From the NCBI GenBank assembly GCA_900546895.1, contig UREO01000041.1, positions 1 to 14,175 of the forward strand: 14,175 nt of DNA. The letters run 5' to 3'. The DNA comes from an uncultured Oscillospiraceae bacterium (GTDB taxonomy: Bacteria; Bacillota; Clostridia; Oscillospirales; Acutalibacteraceae). The notes beneath the pieces were generated by a model. It was given only the letters and a program-made list of their open reading frames with translations. It made no database searches and was not told where the DNA came from. Position numbers and translations under genes: made by a program. Each line of letters begins with the position of its first letter. Within the stretch, counting starts at the first letter, position 1. Of the stretch, positions 4,819-11,607 are shown in pieces.

Positions 4819-7365
4819 GTGATAGAAAAAGGATTTTCCAAACCAACGGCAAGGGTTGAAAAGCTAAAGAAAATGATTTTGGACGCAACCCCTTATGTTG
4901 AGTCGGAAAGAGCGGTTCTGGTTACGGAGTCTTATAAGGAAACGGAAGGACTTCCCCCGATTATGAGACGCGCCAAGGCGGACGAGAAGATTTTTAACAA
5001 TCTTCCTGTTACCATCCGTGACGACGAGCTGATCGTCGGCGCCATCACCAAGCATCCCCGCTCAACGGAAATCTGCCCCGAGTTTTCCTTTGACTGGGTT
5101 GAGAAGGAATTCGACACCATGGCCACAAGGCTGGCGGATCCGTTTGTGATTCCGAAGGAAACCGCCCAGGAGCTGCACGAGGCCTTCAAGTACTGGCCCG
5201 GAAAGACGACAAGCGAGCTTGCTTCTTCCTACATGTCCCAGGAAACAAAGGACTGCCAGGCAGCCGGCGTATTCACGGTAGGCAATTACTTCTACGGCGG
5301 CGTAGGCCATGTGTGCGTGGACTACGGCAAGATTTTGGAAAAAGGCTTCCGCGGGATCATTGCAGAAGTGGTCGACGCCATGATGAAGATGGACCTGTCG
5401 GACCCCAGCTACATAAAGAAACAGCAGTTCTACAATGCTTTGATTATTACTTATAATGCGGCCATCAATTTCGCCCACAGATATGCCGATGAAGCCAGAA
5501 GGCTGGCCGCTTCGGAAACAAACGCCGCAAGGAAGGCCGAGCTTCTGCAGATTGCCGCCAACTGCGACAGAGTGCCGGAAAACGGCGCCCGCAATTTCTA
5601 TGAGGCCTGCCAGTCCTTCTGGTTTATCCAGAGCATGATGCAGATTGAGTCCAGCGGACACTCCATTTCCCCGGGCCGCTTCGACATGTATATGTATCCG
5701 TATCTTGCCGCTGATAGGAACATCTCGAAGGAGTTCGCGCAGGAGCTGATCGACTGCATCTGGATCAAGCTCAACGACGTCAACAAGACCCGCGACGAAA
5801 TTTCCGCTCAGGCGTTCGCAGGCTACGCGGTGTTCCAGAACATCGGCGCCGGCGGCCAGACGGAGGACGGGTTGGATTCCACCAATGACGTTTCCTACAT
5901 GATGATGGAAGCGTGCGCTCAGACAAAGCTGCCGGCGCCTTCCTTCTCCATCCGCGTGTGGCAGGGAACCCCGGACGAATTCCTCTACAGGGCCTGCGAG
6001 CTTGCCCGCCTCGGGCTGGGCTTCCCCGCAATGTACAATGACGAAGTGATTATTCCGGCGCTTGAAAACAGGGGCGTATCTCTGGAAGACGCCCGCAACT
6101 ACTGCATCATCGGCTGTGTGGAGCCGCAGTGCCCGCACAAGACCGAGGGCTGGCACGACGCCGCGTTCTTCAATGTCGCCAAGGTTCTGGATATCACCAT
6201 CCACGGCGGCAAGGCCGGCGACAAACAGCTCGGCCCGGTCGTCCCGGATATGAGCCAGTGGAAATCCATCGACGAGTTCTACGATGCCTTCAAGAAGGAA
6301 ATGGCTTACTTCGTGCGGCATCTGGCGGAAGCCGACAACTGCGTCGACCTGGCCCATGCGGAAAGATGCCCGCTCCCGTTCCAGTCGGCTATGGTTGACG
6401 ACTGTATCAAGCGCGGCAGGTCCGTACAGGAAGGCGGAGCTATTTACAACTTCACCGGCCCGCAGGCGTTCGGTATTGCCGATTCCGGCGACTCCGTCTA
6501 TGCGTTGGATAAGCACGTGTTCCGCGACAGAGACATCACCGCCGCCCAGCTGAAGGAAGCTGTGGACGCGAACTTCGGCCGCCCGGTCGGCACCAAAACT
6601 GGCGGAGCGGATCCCTGCAGCAACACGGCGGATGCCCTTACGGAGCAGAAGATCTATGAGGCCGTCAGGAAGGTTCTCGGCAATTCCAGCAATATCGATA
6701 TTGCCGACCTGCAGAAGATGTGCGGCGTAAAGGATACCTGCGCGGTCTCCTCCTGCGGCGGCGACTATGAGAATATTTTCCGGCTGATGGACAACACGGA
6801 AAGCTTTGGAAACGATATTGACGAAGTCGACATGGTTTCCCGCAAGATCGCCAGAATCTACTGCGAAGAGGTTCAGAAGTACACCAATCCGCGCGGCGGC
6901 CGGTTTCAGGCGGGAATCTACCCGGTATCGGCCAATGTGCTGTTCGGGAAAGACGTCGGCGCGCTGCCGGACGGCAGGCTTGCAAAGCAGCCTTTGGCGG
7001 ACGGCGTGTCGCCCAGGCAGGGCAAGGATGTAAAGGGACCCACCGCGGCGCTGAATTCCGTCGCCAAGCTGGACCATTTCCTCGCGTCGAACGGAACGCT
7101 GCTGAACCAGAAATTCCTGCCCTCCGCACTCGCAGGGGACACGGGGCTGCAAAACTTCGCCTCCGTTGTCAGAAGCTACTTCGACCACAAGGGCATGCAT
7201 GTGCAGTTCAACGTTGTCGACAGGGATACCCTGCTGGCCGCCCAGAAAAACCCCGACCAGTATAAGGACCTTGTAGTACGCGTTGCCGGATACAGCGCAC
7301 AGTTTGTCGTGCTGGCAAAAGAGGTGCAGGACGATATCATCAGCCGCACGGAGCAGACCTTCTGA
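4819..7365 (+). CDS. glycyl radical diol dehydratase (B12-independent propanediol/glycerol dehydratase type), microcompartment signature enzyme
   Basis: This oxygen-sensitive radical enzyme removes water from a vicinal diol to give an aldehyde. It has 848 residues; the N-terminus (MIEKGFSKPTARVEKL) aligns from residue 1 with Clostridium butyricum glycerol dehydratase as I recall it. Visible active-site residues are His164 (GVGHVCVDY), His281-Ser282 (SSGHSISPGRFD), Cys433 and Glu435 (GCVEPQ) and Asp447 (GWHD). The glycyl radical loop is VRVAGYSAQF with Gly824. Cys433, Glu435 and Asp447 are the dehydratase set. Compared with the roughly 787-residue glycerol enzyme there is about 60 extra residues within 587-650, holding Cys635, Cys641 and Cys646; the extra length is shared with propanediol dehydratases (about 845 residues). 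Residues 342-344 read IGA where I recall LIV in known enzymes. There is no N-terminal encapsulation extension. Substrate most likely 1,2-propanediol; glycerol or a substituted diol is possible. Confidence 0.9.
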   Translation: MIEKGFSKPTARVEKLKKMILDATPYVESERAVLVTESYKETEGLPPIMRRAKADEKIFNNLPVTIRDDELIVGAITKHPRSTEICPEFSFDWVEKEFDTMATRLADPFVIPKETAQELHEAFKYWPGKTTSELASSYMSQETKDCQAAGVFTVGNYFYGGVGHVCVDYGKILEKGFRGIIAEVVDAMMKMDLSDPSYIKKQQFYNALIITYNAAINFAHRYADEARRLAASETNAARKAELLQIAANCDRVPENGARNFYEACQSFWFIQSMMQIESSGHSISPGRFDMYMYPYLAADRNISKEFAQELIDCIWIKLNDVNKTRDEISAQAFAGYAVFQNIGAGGQTEDGLDSTNDVSYMMMEACAQTKLPAPSFSIRVWQGTPDEFLYRACELARLGLGFPAMYNDEVIIPALENRGVSLEDARNYCIIGCVEPQCPHKTEGWHDAAFFNVAKVLDITIHGGKAGDKQLGPVVPDMSQWKSIDEFYDAFKKEMAYFVRHLAEADNCVDLAHAERCPLPFQSAMVDDCIKRGRSVQEGGAIYNFTGPQAFGIADSGDSVYALDKHVFRDRDITAAQLKEAVDANFGRPVGTKTGGADPCSNTADALTEQKIYEAVRKVLGNSSNIDIADLQKMCGVKDTCAVSSCGGDYENIFRLMDNTESFGNDIDEVDMVSRKIARIYCEEVQKYTNPRGGRFQAGIYPVSANVLFGKDVGALPDGRLAKQPLADGVSPRQGKDVKGPTAALNSVAKLDHFLASNGTLLNQKFLPSALAGDTGLQNFASVVRSYFDHKGMHVQFNVVDRDTLLAAQKNPDQYKDLVVRVAGYSAQFVVLAKEVQDDIISRTEQTF

Positions 7366-7417
7366 TTGCGGAGAGATTGCTCCATGCGCTGATGAAATGT
7401 AACTAAGGGAGTTGTAG

Positions 7418-8338
7418 GTGGTGGATTCTATCAATTATAGCGCATCGGGACTTGTCTTCGACATACAGAGGTTTTCCGTACATGATGGTCCTGGTATTCG
7501 CACGATCGTATTTTTAAAAGGATGTCCTTTGTCATGCCAATGGTGCTGTAATCCTGAATCCCAAAAGCTGAAACCGGTGATTACTTATCAGAAAATGCGT
7601 TGTATTCATTGTGGAAAATGTATCAAAGCCTGCAGGCAGGGAGCGATCGATCCGAACAACAAGGGCCTGATCAACCGGGAGCTTTGCATTGGATGCGGAG
7701 AATGCGCCAATGTCTGCCCCACGGGCGCGCTGGTGCTGAAAGGCGCTGGGATGACCGTGCAGCAGGTGGTGCAGGAGCTGAGAAAGGACGCGACGACCTA
7801 TCGGCGCTCCGGCGGCGGAATCACCGTTTCAGGTGGGGAACCCCTGGTGCAGTCCGATTTTACAATGGAACTGCTCAGAGCCTGCAAGGAGCAGGGATGG
7901 CATACGGCAATCGAAACGACTGCGTATGCGGACGGCGAAGCGGTTGAAAAGGTGCTTCCCTATGTGGATTTGGCTTTGATGGATATCAAATCAATGAATC
8001 CGGAAGTGCATAAAAAATACACGGGGGTAAGCAACGAGCTGATTCTGAAAAACGCCGTCCGGGTATCCGAAATCACGCAGACAGTGATCCGGGTCCCCAC
8101 CATCCCCGGGGTAAACGCTACGGAAGAGGACATTCTTGCAATCAGCAGGTTTGCGAAAACATTACACAATATCAAGACAATCCATTTGCTTCCGTATCAC
8201 ACCTACGGGGAAAACAAATACGAGCTTTTGGGCAGGGACTATCTGCTGAAGGACGTGGAGACACTGACTCCTGATCAAATACAGGCATTAAAAACCGTGG
8301 TTGAAGAGCAGGGCTTCGAATGTATTATCGGCGGTTAA
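7418..8338 (+). CDS. glycyl radical enzyme activase (radical SAM, PFL-activating-enzyme family)
   Basis: This enzyme uses S-adenosylmethionine and a [4Fe-4S] cluster to place the radical on Gly824 of the upstream enzyme. It has 306 residues from GTG 7418; GTG 7421 is equally possible, both behind AAGGGAG (7405-7411). SVHDGPGIRTIVFLKGC leads into the radical SAM motif CX3CX2C at Cys36, Cys40 and Cys43. Two ferredoxin-type clusters follow (Cys62/65/68/72 and Cys90/93/96/100), the insertion typical of activases for glycerol/diol dehydratases, CutC and related enzymes and absent from the pyruvate formate-lyase activase. GGGITVSGGEPL is the SAM-binding GGE motif, and LLPYHTYGENKYELLG is the usual C-terminal signature. 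It lies 52 bases after its substrate enzyme, in the same transcript. Confidence 0.94.
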   Translation: MVDSINYSASGLVFDIQRFSVHDGPGIRTIVFLKGCPLSCQWCCNPESQKLKPVITYQKMRCIHCGKCIKACRQGAIDPNNKGLINRELCIGCGECANVCPTGALVLKGAGMTVQQVVQELRKDATTYRRSGGGITVSGGEPLVQSDFTMELLRACKEQGWHTAIETTAYADGEAVEKVLPYVDLALMDIKSMNPEVHKKYTGVSNELILKNAVRVSEITQTVIRVPTIPGVNATEEDILAISRFAKTLHNIKTIHLLPYHTYGENKYELLGRDYLLKDVETLTPDQIQALKTVVEEQGFECIIGG

Positions 8339-8366
8339 AAAAATTGAATGAAACGGAGGATAGGCA

Positions 8367-9155
8367 ATGGACCAGCAATTAATCAATAAGGTAGTGCAGC
8401 AGGTTGCCGATGAACTGAAAATAAAACCTGAGGAAAAAGCAGCGGAAACCGGCACACCTTGCAGTTCACTGGGAGTGACAGAATTTGTGGGTACCTCTGT
8501 AGGCGATACGATCGGATTGGTCATCGCCAGCGTGGACCCGATGCTTGTCGACGTGATGAAGCTCGGTAAATACCGTTCGATCGGGATTATCGGCGGCAGA
8601 ACGGGGGCAGGCCCGCAAATCATGGCGGTGGATGACGCCGTCAAAGCAACCAACACGGAAGTGATCACGATCGAGCTGCCCAGAGATACGAAGGGCGGGG
8701 CCGGTCACGGCGATTTGATCTATATCGGAGCGGAGGATGTTTCGGACGCGAGAAGAGCGGTGGAAATTGCCCTGGCCAGCCTTCCGAAATACTTCGGCGA
8801 TGTTTACGGGAACGATGCCGGACATCTGGAGTTCCAGTATTCGGCAAGAGCCAGCCAGTGTCTTGAAAAGGCATTCGGGTCTCCTCTGGGCAAAGCGTTC
8901 GGCATGACCTGCGCGGGCCCTGCTGCGATCGGCACGGTTCTGGCGGATGTAGCCGTGAAGGCGGCGAGTGTGGACGTGGTCTGCTACAGCTCTCCGGGCA
9001 ACGGCGGAACCAGCTACTCGAACGAAGTGATCCTGATCTTTACGGGAGATTCCGGCGCCGTACGGCAGGCGGTCAGAGCGGCCAGAGATGTCGGCCTGAA
9101 GCTGCTTGGCGCGTTGGGCTCCGAGCCGAAATCAACCACTCATCCATATATTTAA
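8367..9155 (+). CDS. pduB: BMC-T shell protein, PduB-like (tandem BMC domains)
   Basis: This is a trimeric shell protein with two fused BMC domains forming a pseudohexamer. It has 262 residues, starting at ATG 8367 with CGGAGGA 6 bases upstream. Close PduB matches include TEFVGTSVGDTIGLVIASVD, YRSIGIIGGRTGAGPQIMA, VKATNTEV, IELPRDTKGGAGHGDLI, FGDVYGNDAGHLEFQYSARAS and TGDSGAVRQAV, ending LGSEPKS. The first 20 residues (MDQQLINKVVQQVADELKIK) form an amphipathic helix; in Salmonella the PduB N-terminal extension anchors the enzymatic core to the shell, so a similar role is likely. The Salmonella short form PduB' starts at an internal Met that is not present here. The gene follows the activase after 28 bases. 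Confidence 0.95.
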   Translation: MDQQLINKVVQQVADELKIKPEEKAAETGTPCSSLGVTEFVGTSVGDTIGLVIASVDPMLVDVMKLGKYRSIGIIGGRTGAGPQIMAVDDAVKATNTEVITIELPRDTKGGAGHGDLIYIGAEDVSDARRAVEIALASLPKYFGDVYGNDAGHLEFQYSARASQCLEKAFGSPLGKAFGMTCAGPAAIGTVLADVAVKAASVDVVCYSSPGNGGTSYSNEVILIFTGDSGAVRQAVRAARDVGLKLLGALGSEPKSTTHPYI

Positions 9156-9188
9156 CAACACTAACGCTACAATGAAGGAGGTTTACAC

Positions 9189-9467
9189 ATGAACTCTGAT
9201 GCACTGGGTATGATCGAAACACATGGACTCGTACCGGCAATTGAAGCAGCCGATGCCATGGTTAAGGCGGCAAACGTCACCCTGGTCGGCTATGAAAAAA
9301 TCGGTTCCGGACTGGTAACGGTGATGGTACGCGGAGACGTCGGGGCCGTTAAGGCCGCGACGGACGCCGGAGCGGCTTCCGCCAAAATGGTCGGCGAAGT
9401 GGTCTCTATCCACGTCATTCCCCGTCCTCATTCGGACACTGAGAAAATTATTCCTCATATGGACTAA
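9189..9467 (+). CDS. pduA: BMC-H shell protein, PduA/PduJ-like
   Basis: This is the main hexagonal shell tile, 92 residues, starting at ATG 9189 behind GAAGGAGG. The canonical BMC fold begins ALGMIETHGLVPAIEAADAM. The edge lysine is Lys26 and the pore loop is Gly39-Ser40-Gly41 (EKIGSGLVTV), the same numbering as PduA, whose Ser40 pore favours 1,2-propanediol over propionaldehyde. VRGDVGAVKAATDAGA and HVIPRPHSDTEKIIP complete the domain. The pore chemistry supports a small uncharged diol as substrate for the compartment, though PduA-like tiles also occur in other microcompartments. It lies 33 bases after the PduB-like gene. Confidence 0.96.
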   Translation: MNSDALGMIETHGLVPAIEAADAMVKAANVTLVGYEKIGSGLVTVMVRGDVGAVKAATDAGAASAKMVGEVVSIHVIPRPHSDTEKIIPHMD

Positions 9468-9521
9468 TTCATCACCACTCAATTCTTCTTCCACACGTGA
9501 CGGTGTAGGGCGCTAATGGTA

Positions 9522-9559
9522 CGGAAGGGTCGGGGAATGCTCTTCCCTGATTCCTTCCG
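9522..9559 (+). other. structured RNA hairpin in the gap after the PduA-like gene
   Basis: CGGAAGG (9522-9528) pairs exactly with CCTTCCG (9553-9559). Inside it GGGAA (9533-9537) pairs with TTCCC (9543-9547) plus one G-T pair, leaving a small asymmetric internal loop. There is no U-tract, so this is not an obvious terminator. It may be a processing or stability element separating the highly expressed shell genes from the next gene. The gap 9468-9619 has no convincing gene. Confidence 0.5.
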
Positions 9560-9605
9560 ATCATGACCGCCTTTTCATTAGTACGGATCAAAAGCTCTGG
9601 AAAGC

Positions 9606-9613
9606 AAAGGAGG
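9606..9613 (+). promoter_or_regulatory. ribosome binding site that fixes the GTG start at 9620
   Basis: AAAGGAGG is 6 bases before GTG 9620. The in-frame ATG further upstream at 9563 has no comparable site and would put the amphipathic helix 19 residues inside the protein. Confidence 0.75.
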
Positions 9614-9619
9614 GGTACC

Positions 9620-10363
9620 GTGGAAATCAATGAAAGCAATTTGTATCAGATCATCCTGAAAGTGATACAGAAAATGCAGGCTGAAAATTTGCTGCCCAAT
9701 TCCTCCGTACCCAAACAGAAATTGTATGTCATCCTTACCGAAGGATGGAGAGAGGAATACCGTTCCTTTTTTGAAAAATTGAGGGACCGGAGCGAATACC
9801 GGGTCGTTACGGTGATTCCCCCTTCCATGACAAACGACTACCACATGAAAAAGCTCAGGGAATGCCAAGGCTGCGGCACCATTCTCAGGCAGGAGGAAGC
9901 CGATCTGGCAAAGCTGCCGGACGGTCCGACCGTTTTCCCGGCCGCTCCGAGAGAGCTTATAGTCAAAACCGCGCTGTGCATCGGCAATACCTTCGAGACA
10001 AAATGGGTACAGAGCTGTATGGCGAACGGGCAGAAAATCGTGCTGCTGAAATCGGGTCTGGAACCGCTTACGGGGAAGGAACCCGCGGCGTATGCCGCCA
10101 GAATACGGGAATATTACAAAATCGTCGCTCAGTACGGCATTGAAATCAAAGAGGAACTTTTTGACGGAAAACCGGTTCCCGGAAATCCCGGAATCACACG
10201 AGTCCAGCCGCCGCGTGCGGACAACGGGCGGAAAGTGATTACGGAAGGCGATATCGACAGTTTTGCGCAGGAAGGACGGATCGTGCTGCGCCCGGGTGAT
10301 CTTCTGACCGCTCTGGCGAAGGAGAAAGCGTTCCGGCTGGGCATTGACATCGTCAGACAGTAA
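9620..10363 (+). CDS. microcompartment-associated PduM-like/flavoprotein-fold protein with encapsulation-peptide-like N-terminus
   Basis: This 247-residue protein is not assigned a reaction. Three parts can be seen. Residues 5-22 (ESNLYQIILKVIQKMQAE) form an amphipathic helix like the encapsulation peptides that direct cargo into shells. The middle (about 30-190) alternates strands and helices like a Rossmann/flavoprotein domain and carries a CQGCG motif (Cys82, Cys85). The last about 40 residues (EGRIVLRPGDLLTALAKEKA, then IDIVRQ) strongly resemble, from memory, the C-terminus of PduM, a Salmonella protein needed for normal microcompartment assembly; the segment before it (WVQSCMANGQKIVLLKSGLE) may match PduM too. 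PduM is about 163 residues, so this is a longer version. Microcompartment loci of the glycyl radical type often carry a flavoprotein-domain gene. An assembly or core-organising role is inferred. Confidence 0.72.
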   Translation: MEINESNLYQIILKVIQKMQAENLLPNSSVPKQKLYVILTEGWREEYRSFFEKLRDRSEYRVVTVIPPSMTNDYHMKKLRECQGCGTILRQEEADLAKLPDGPTVFPAAPRELIVKTALCIGNTFETKWVQSCMANGQKIVLLKSGLEPLTGKEPAAYAARIREYYKIVAQYGIEIKEELFDGKPVPGNPGITRVQPPRADNGRKVITEGDIDSFAQEGRIVLRPGDLLTALAKEKAFRLGIDIVRQ

Positions 10364-10385
10364 TTTGAAAAGCAGAAAATCAGGT

Positions 10386-10399
10386 AATCAAATTTGATT
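10386..10399. repeat. perfect 14-bp palindrome upstream of the PduK-like gene
   Basis: AATCAAATTTGATT is identical on both strands. An overlapping inverted pair, AAAATCA (10376-10382) and TGATTTT (10395-10401), could form an alternative stem. It sits 51 bases before the PduK-like ATG, next to the AT-rich TTTACATTTTATATATTTT, so it could be an operator beside an internal promoter. No clear -35/-10 pair with good spacing was found. Confidence 0.35.
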
Positions 10400-10449
10400 T
10401 TGTTTACATTTTATATATTTTCAGAAGAAAAAAGAAGTAAGGTGACAAA

Positions 10450-11241
10450 ATGAAAAACGCATTGGGATTAATAGAAATACGGGGACTGGCAACGGCCGTT
10501 CTGGTAGCGGATACCATGGTGAAAACAGCGGACGTGGCGATTATCCAGATCGAAAAAGCAAGGGGGCACGGCTGGATTACCGTGAAGATCACGGGCGATG
10601 TGGCAGCCGTAAACGCCGCCGTCAGCGCGGGCAAACAAGTCGGCGAGACCTTCCAGCACTATATTTCTTCCAAAGTGATTCCCAGACCTGCGGACAGCGT
10701 TGAAAGAGTATTTTGTCAGACCGAGAAAAAAGAGGACGGAACAACACCGCCGGATCATCCGGAACCTCCCGTGCCAAAGACGCCGGAGCCCGCCCCGGAG
10801 CCGGAAGTTTCTGCGGCGCCGGAAATTCCGGAAGTTCCGAAAGAGCCTGCTCGGGAGCCCGCCGTACCGCAGACAGAAGAACCTGTTCCGCCGGAGCCCG
10901 CACAGGAAACGGCGGCAGTTCCCGCACAGGAGGCTGTTCTGACGGAGCCGGAAACGGTTTTGTCTGCGGAAGAAGTCCCTTTGCCCGAACCGGAAACAGT
11001 TGTCACGGAACAGGAAAACCCCGCGTCGGTGCCGGAAACGATTCAGACGAATTCCCGCACTCTTTCCGCAGCGGACGAACCGGCCGTTTCCCAGCCGGAA
11101 GCCAAAGCCAAACCGTCCGGCAGAACGGGAAGGGGAAAATCCGCTGCAGCAAGAAGCCCCGGACCCAAGAACACGGTAGTGAAAGAAAAAGGGACCTCCA
11201 AACAGCCTCCCAAAAAGCCAAGGGCCAAAAAAGAGAAATAA
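10450..11241 (+). CDS. BMC-H shell protein, PduK-like, with long disordered charge-segregated C-terminal tail
   Basis: The first about 88 residues are a BMC domain: ALGLIEIRGLATAVLVADTM, VKITGDVAAVNAAVSAG and SSKVIPRPADSVE. The pore loop EKARGHGWITV resembles PduK (EKTNGSGW, from memory) with one residue more than PduA. PduK carries a short Cys-rich C-terminal extension; here it is replaced by about 170 residues of low-complexity sequence. Residues 98-217 hold 29 prolines and 26 Asp/Glu against 4 Lys/Arg (PEPxxPE-like repeats), and residues 219-263 hold 16 Lys/Arg against 2 acidic residues. No aromatic residue or cysteine occurs after position 89. The tail is predicted to be disordered, with a negative block then a positive block, and could tether cargo, neighbouring shells or nucleic acid. 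Start ATG 10450 has AAGGTGA 4 bases upstream. Confidence 0.88.
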   Translation: MKNALGLIEIRGLATAVLVADTMVKTADVAIIQIEKARGHGWITVKITGDVAAVNAAVSAGKQVGETFQHYISSKVIPRPADSVERVFCQTEKKEDGTTPPDHPEPPVPKTPEPAPEPEVSAAPEIPEVPKEPAREPAVPQTEEPVPPEPAQETAAVPAQEAVLTEPETVLSAEEVPLPEPETVVTEQENPASVPETIQTNSRTLSAADEPAVSQPEAKAKPSGRTGRGKSAAARSPGPKNTVVKEKGTSKQPPKKPRAKKEK

Positions 11242-11270
11242 TCCTTAGCAACTAAGGGCAGGAAAGGATT

Positions 11271-11537
11271 GTGATTACCATTTATATGGCAAAAGTGGTG
11301 GGCAATGTTGTTGCGACGCGGAAGGAAGAATCCCTGGTCGGCTTCAAGCTGATGATTATTCAGAAAATCGATTCCCAGAAGCGCAACATCGGCTGCGAAG
11401 AGGTTGCCGCCGATTATGTGGGGGCGGGCATCGGGGAGTATGTCCTGGTCTGCTCCGGGTCGGCCGTGCGTGTTCAAAAGCATAATGTCTCCGTTGACAT
11501 GGCCATTGTAGGCATTATTGATACGATGGATATTTAG
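11271..11537 (+). CDS. eutN: BMC-P pentameric vertex protein, EutN/CcmL family
   Basis: This protein forms pentamers that cap the vertices of the polyhedral shell. The GTG start at 11271 has AGGAAAGG upstream and gives 88 residues, normal for the family. Typical features are IYMAKVVGNVVATRKEESLVG at the start, LMIIQKID, then the signature DYVGAGIGEYVLVCSGSAVR and the closing strand VDMAIVGIIDTMDI. The gene lies 29 bases after the PduK-like gene and 70 before the aldehyde dehydrogenase. One BMC-P gene is usually enough for a shell, so with the EutS-, PduA-, PduB- and PduK-like proteins the window encodes a complete minimal shell set. Confidence 0.95.
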   Translation: MITIYMAKVVGNVVATRKEESLVGFKLMIIQKIDSQKRNIGCEEVAADYVGAGIGEYVLVCSGSAVRVQKHNVSVDMAIVGIIDTMDI

Positions 11538-11607
11538 AAACAGGCAGTGTCATATCCTGAATTTATCTAACGGAAAGCCTGAGGTTTCGGGCGAAGGAGA
11601 GGTTAAG

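Noticed and set aside
4819..7365. Choline trimethylamine-lyase (CutC) identity
   Set aside because: The His/Asp pair in GWHD after Cys433 and His164/His281/Ser282 are the dehydratase set, whereas CutC has other residues that hold the trimethylammonium group. The long CutC N-terminal extension is also absent.
4819..7365. Isethionate sulfite-lyase identity
   Set aside because: The sulfonate importer suggested it, but His164 and the diol-binding Ser282/Asp447 are kept, pointing to a diol substrate. A sulfonated diol is left open in the findings.
5062..7434. 790-codon open frame on the - strand
   Set aside because: It lies antisense over the whole dehydratase gene in the register that stays open when codons are GC-rich at third positions. 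The + strand protein has every family motif; the antisense translation has no recognisable domain.
10755..11006. Ser/Gly/Thr-rich frame on the - strand and a Gly/Arg-rich + frame over the PduK-like tail
   Set aside because: These are alternative frames of the Pro/Glu-coding repeats (CCG, GAA, CCC). The frame continuous with the BMC domain is the real one.
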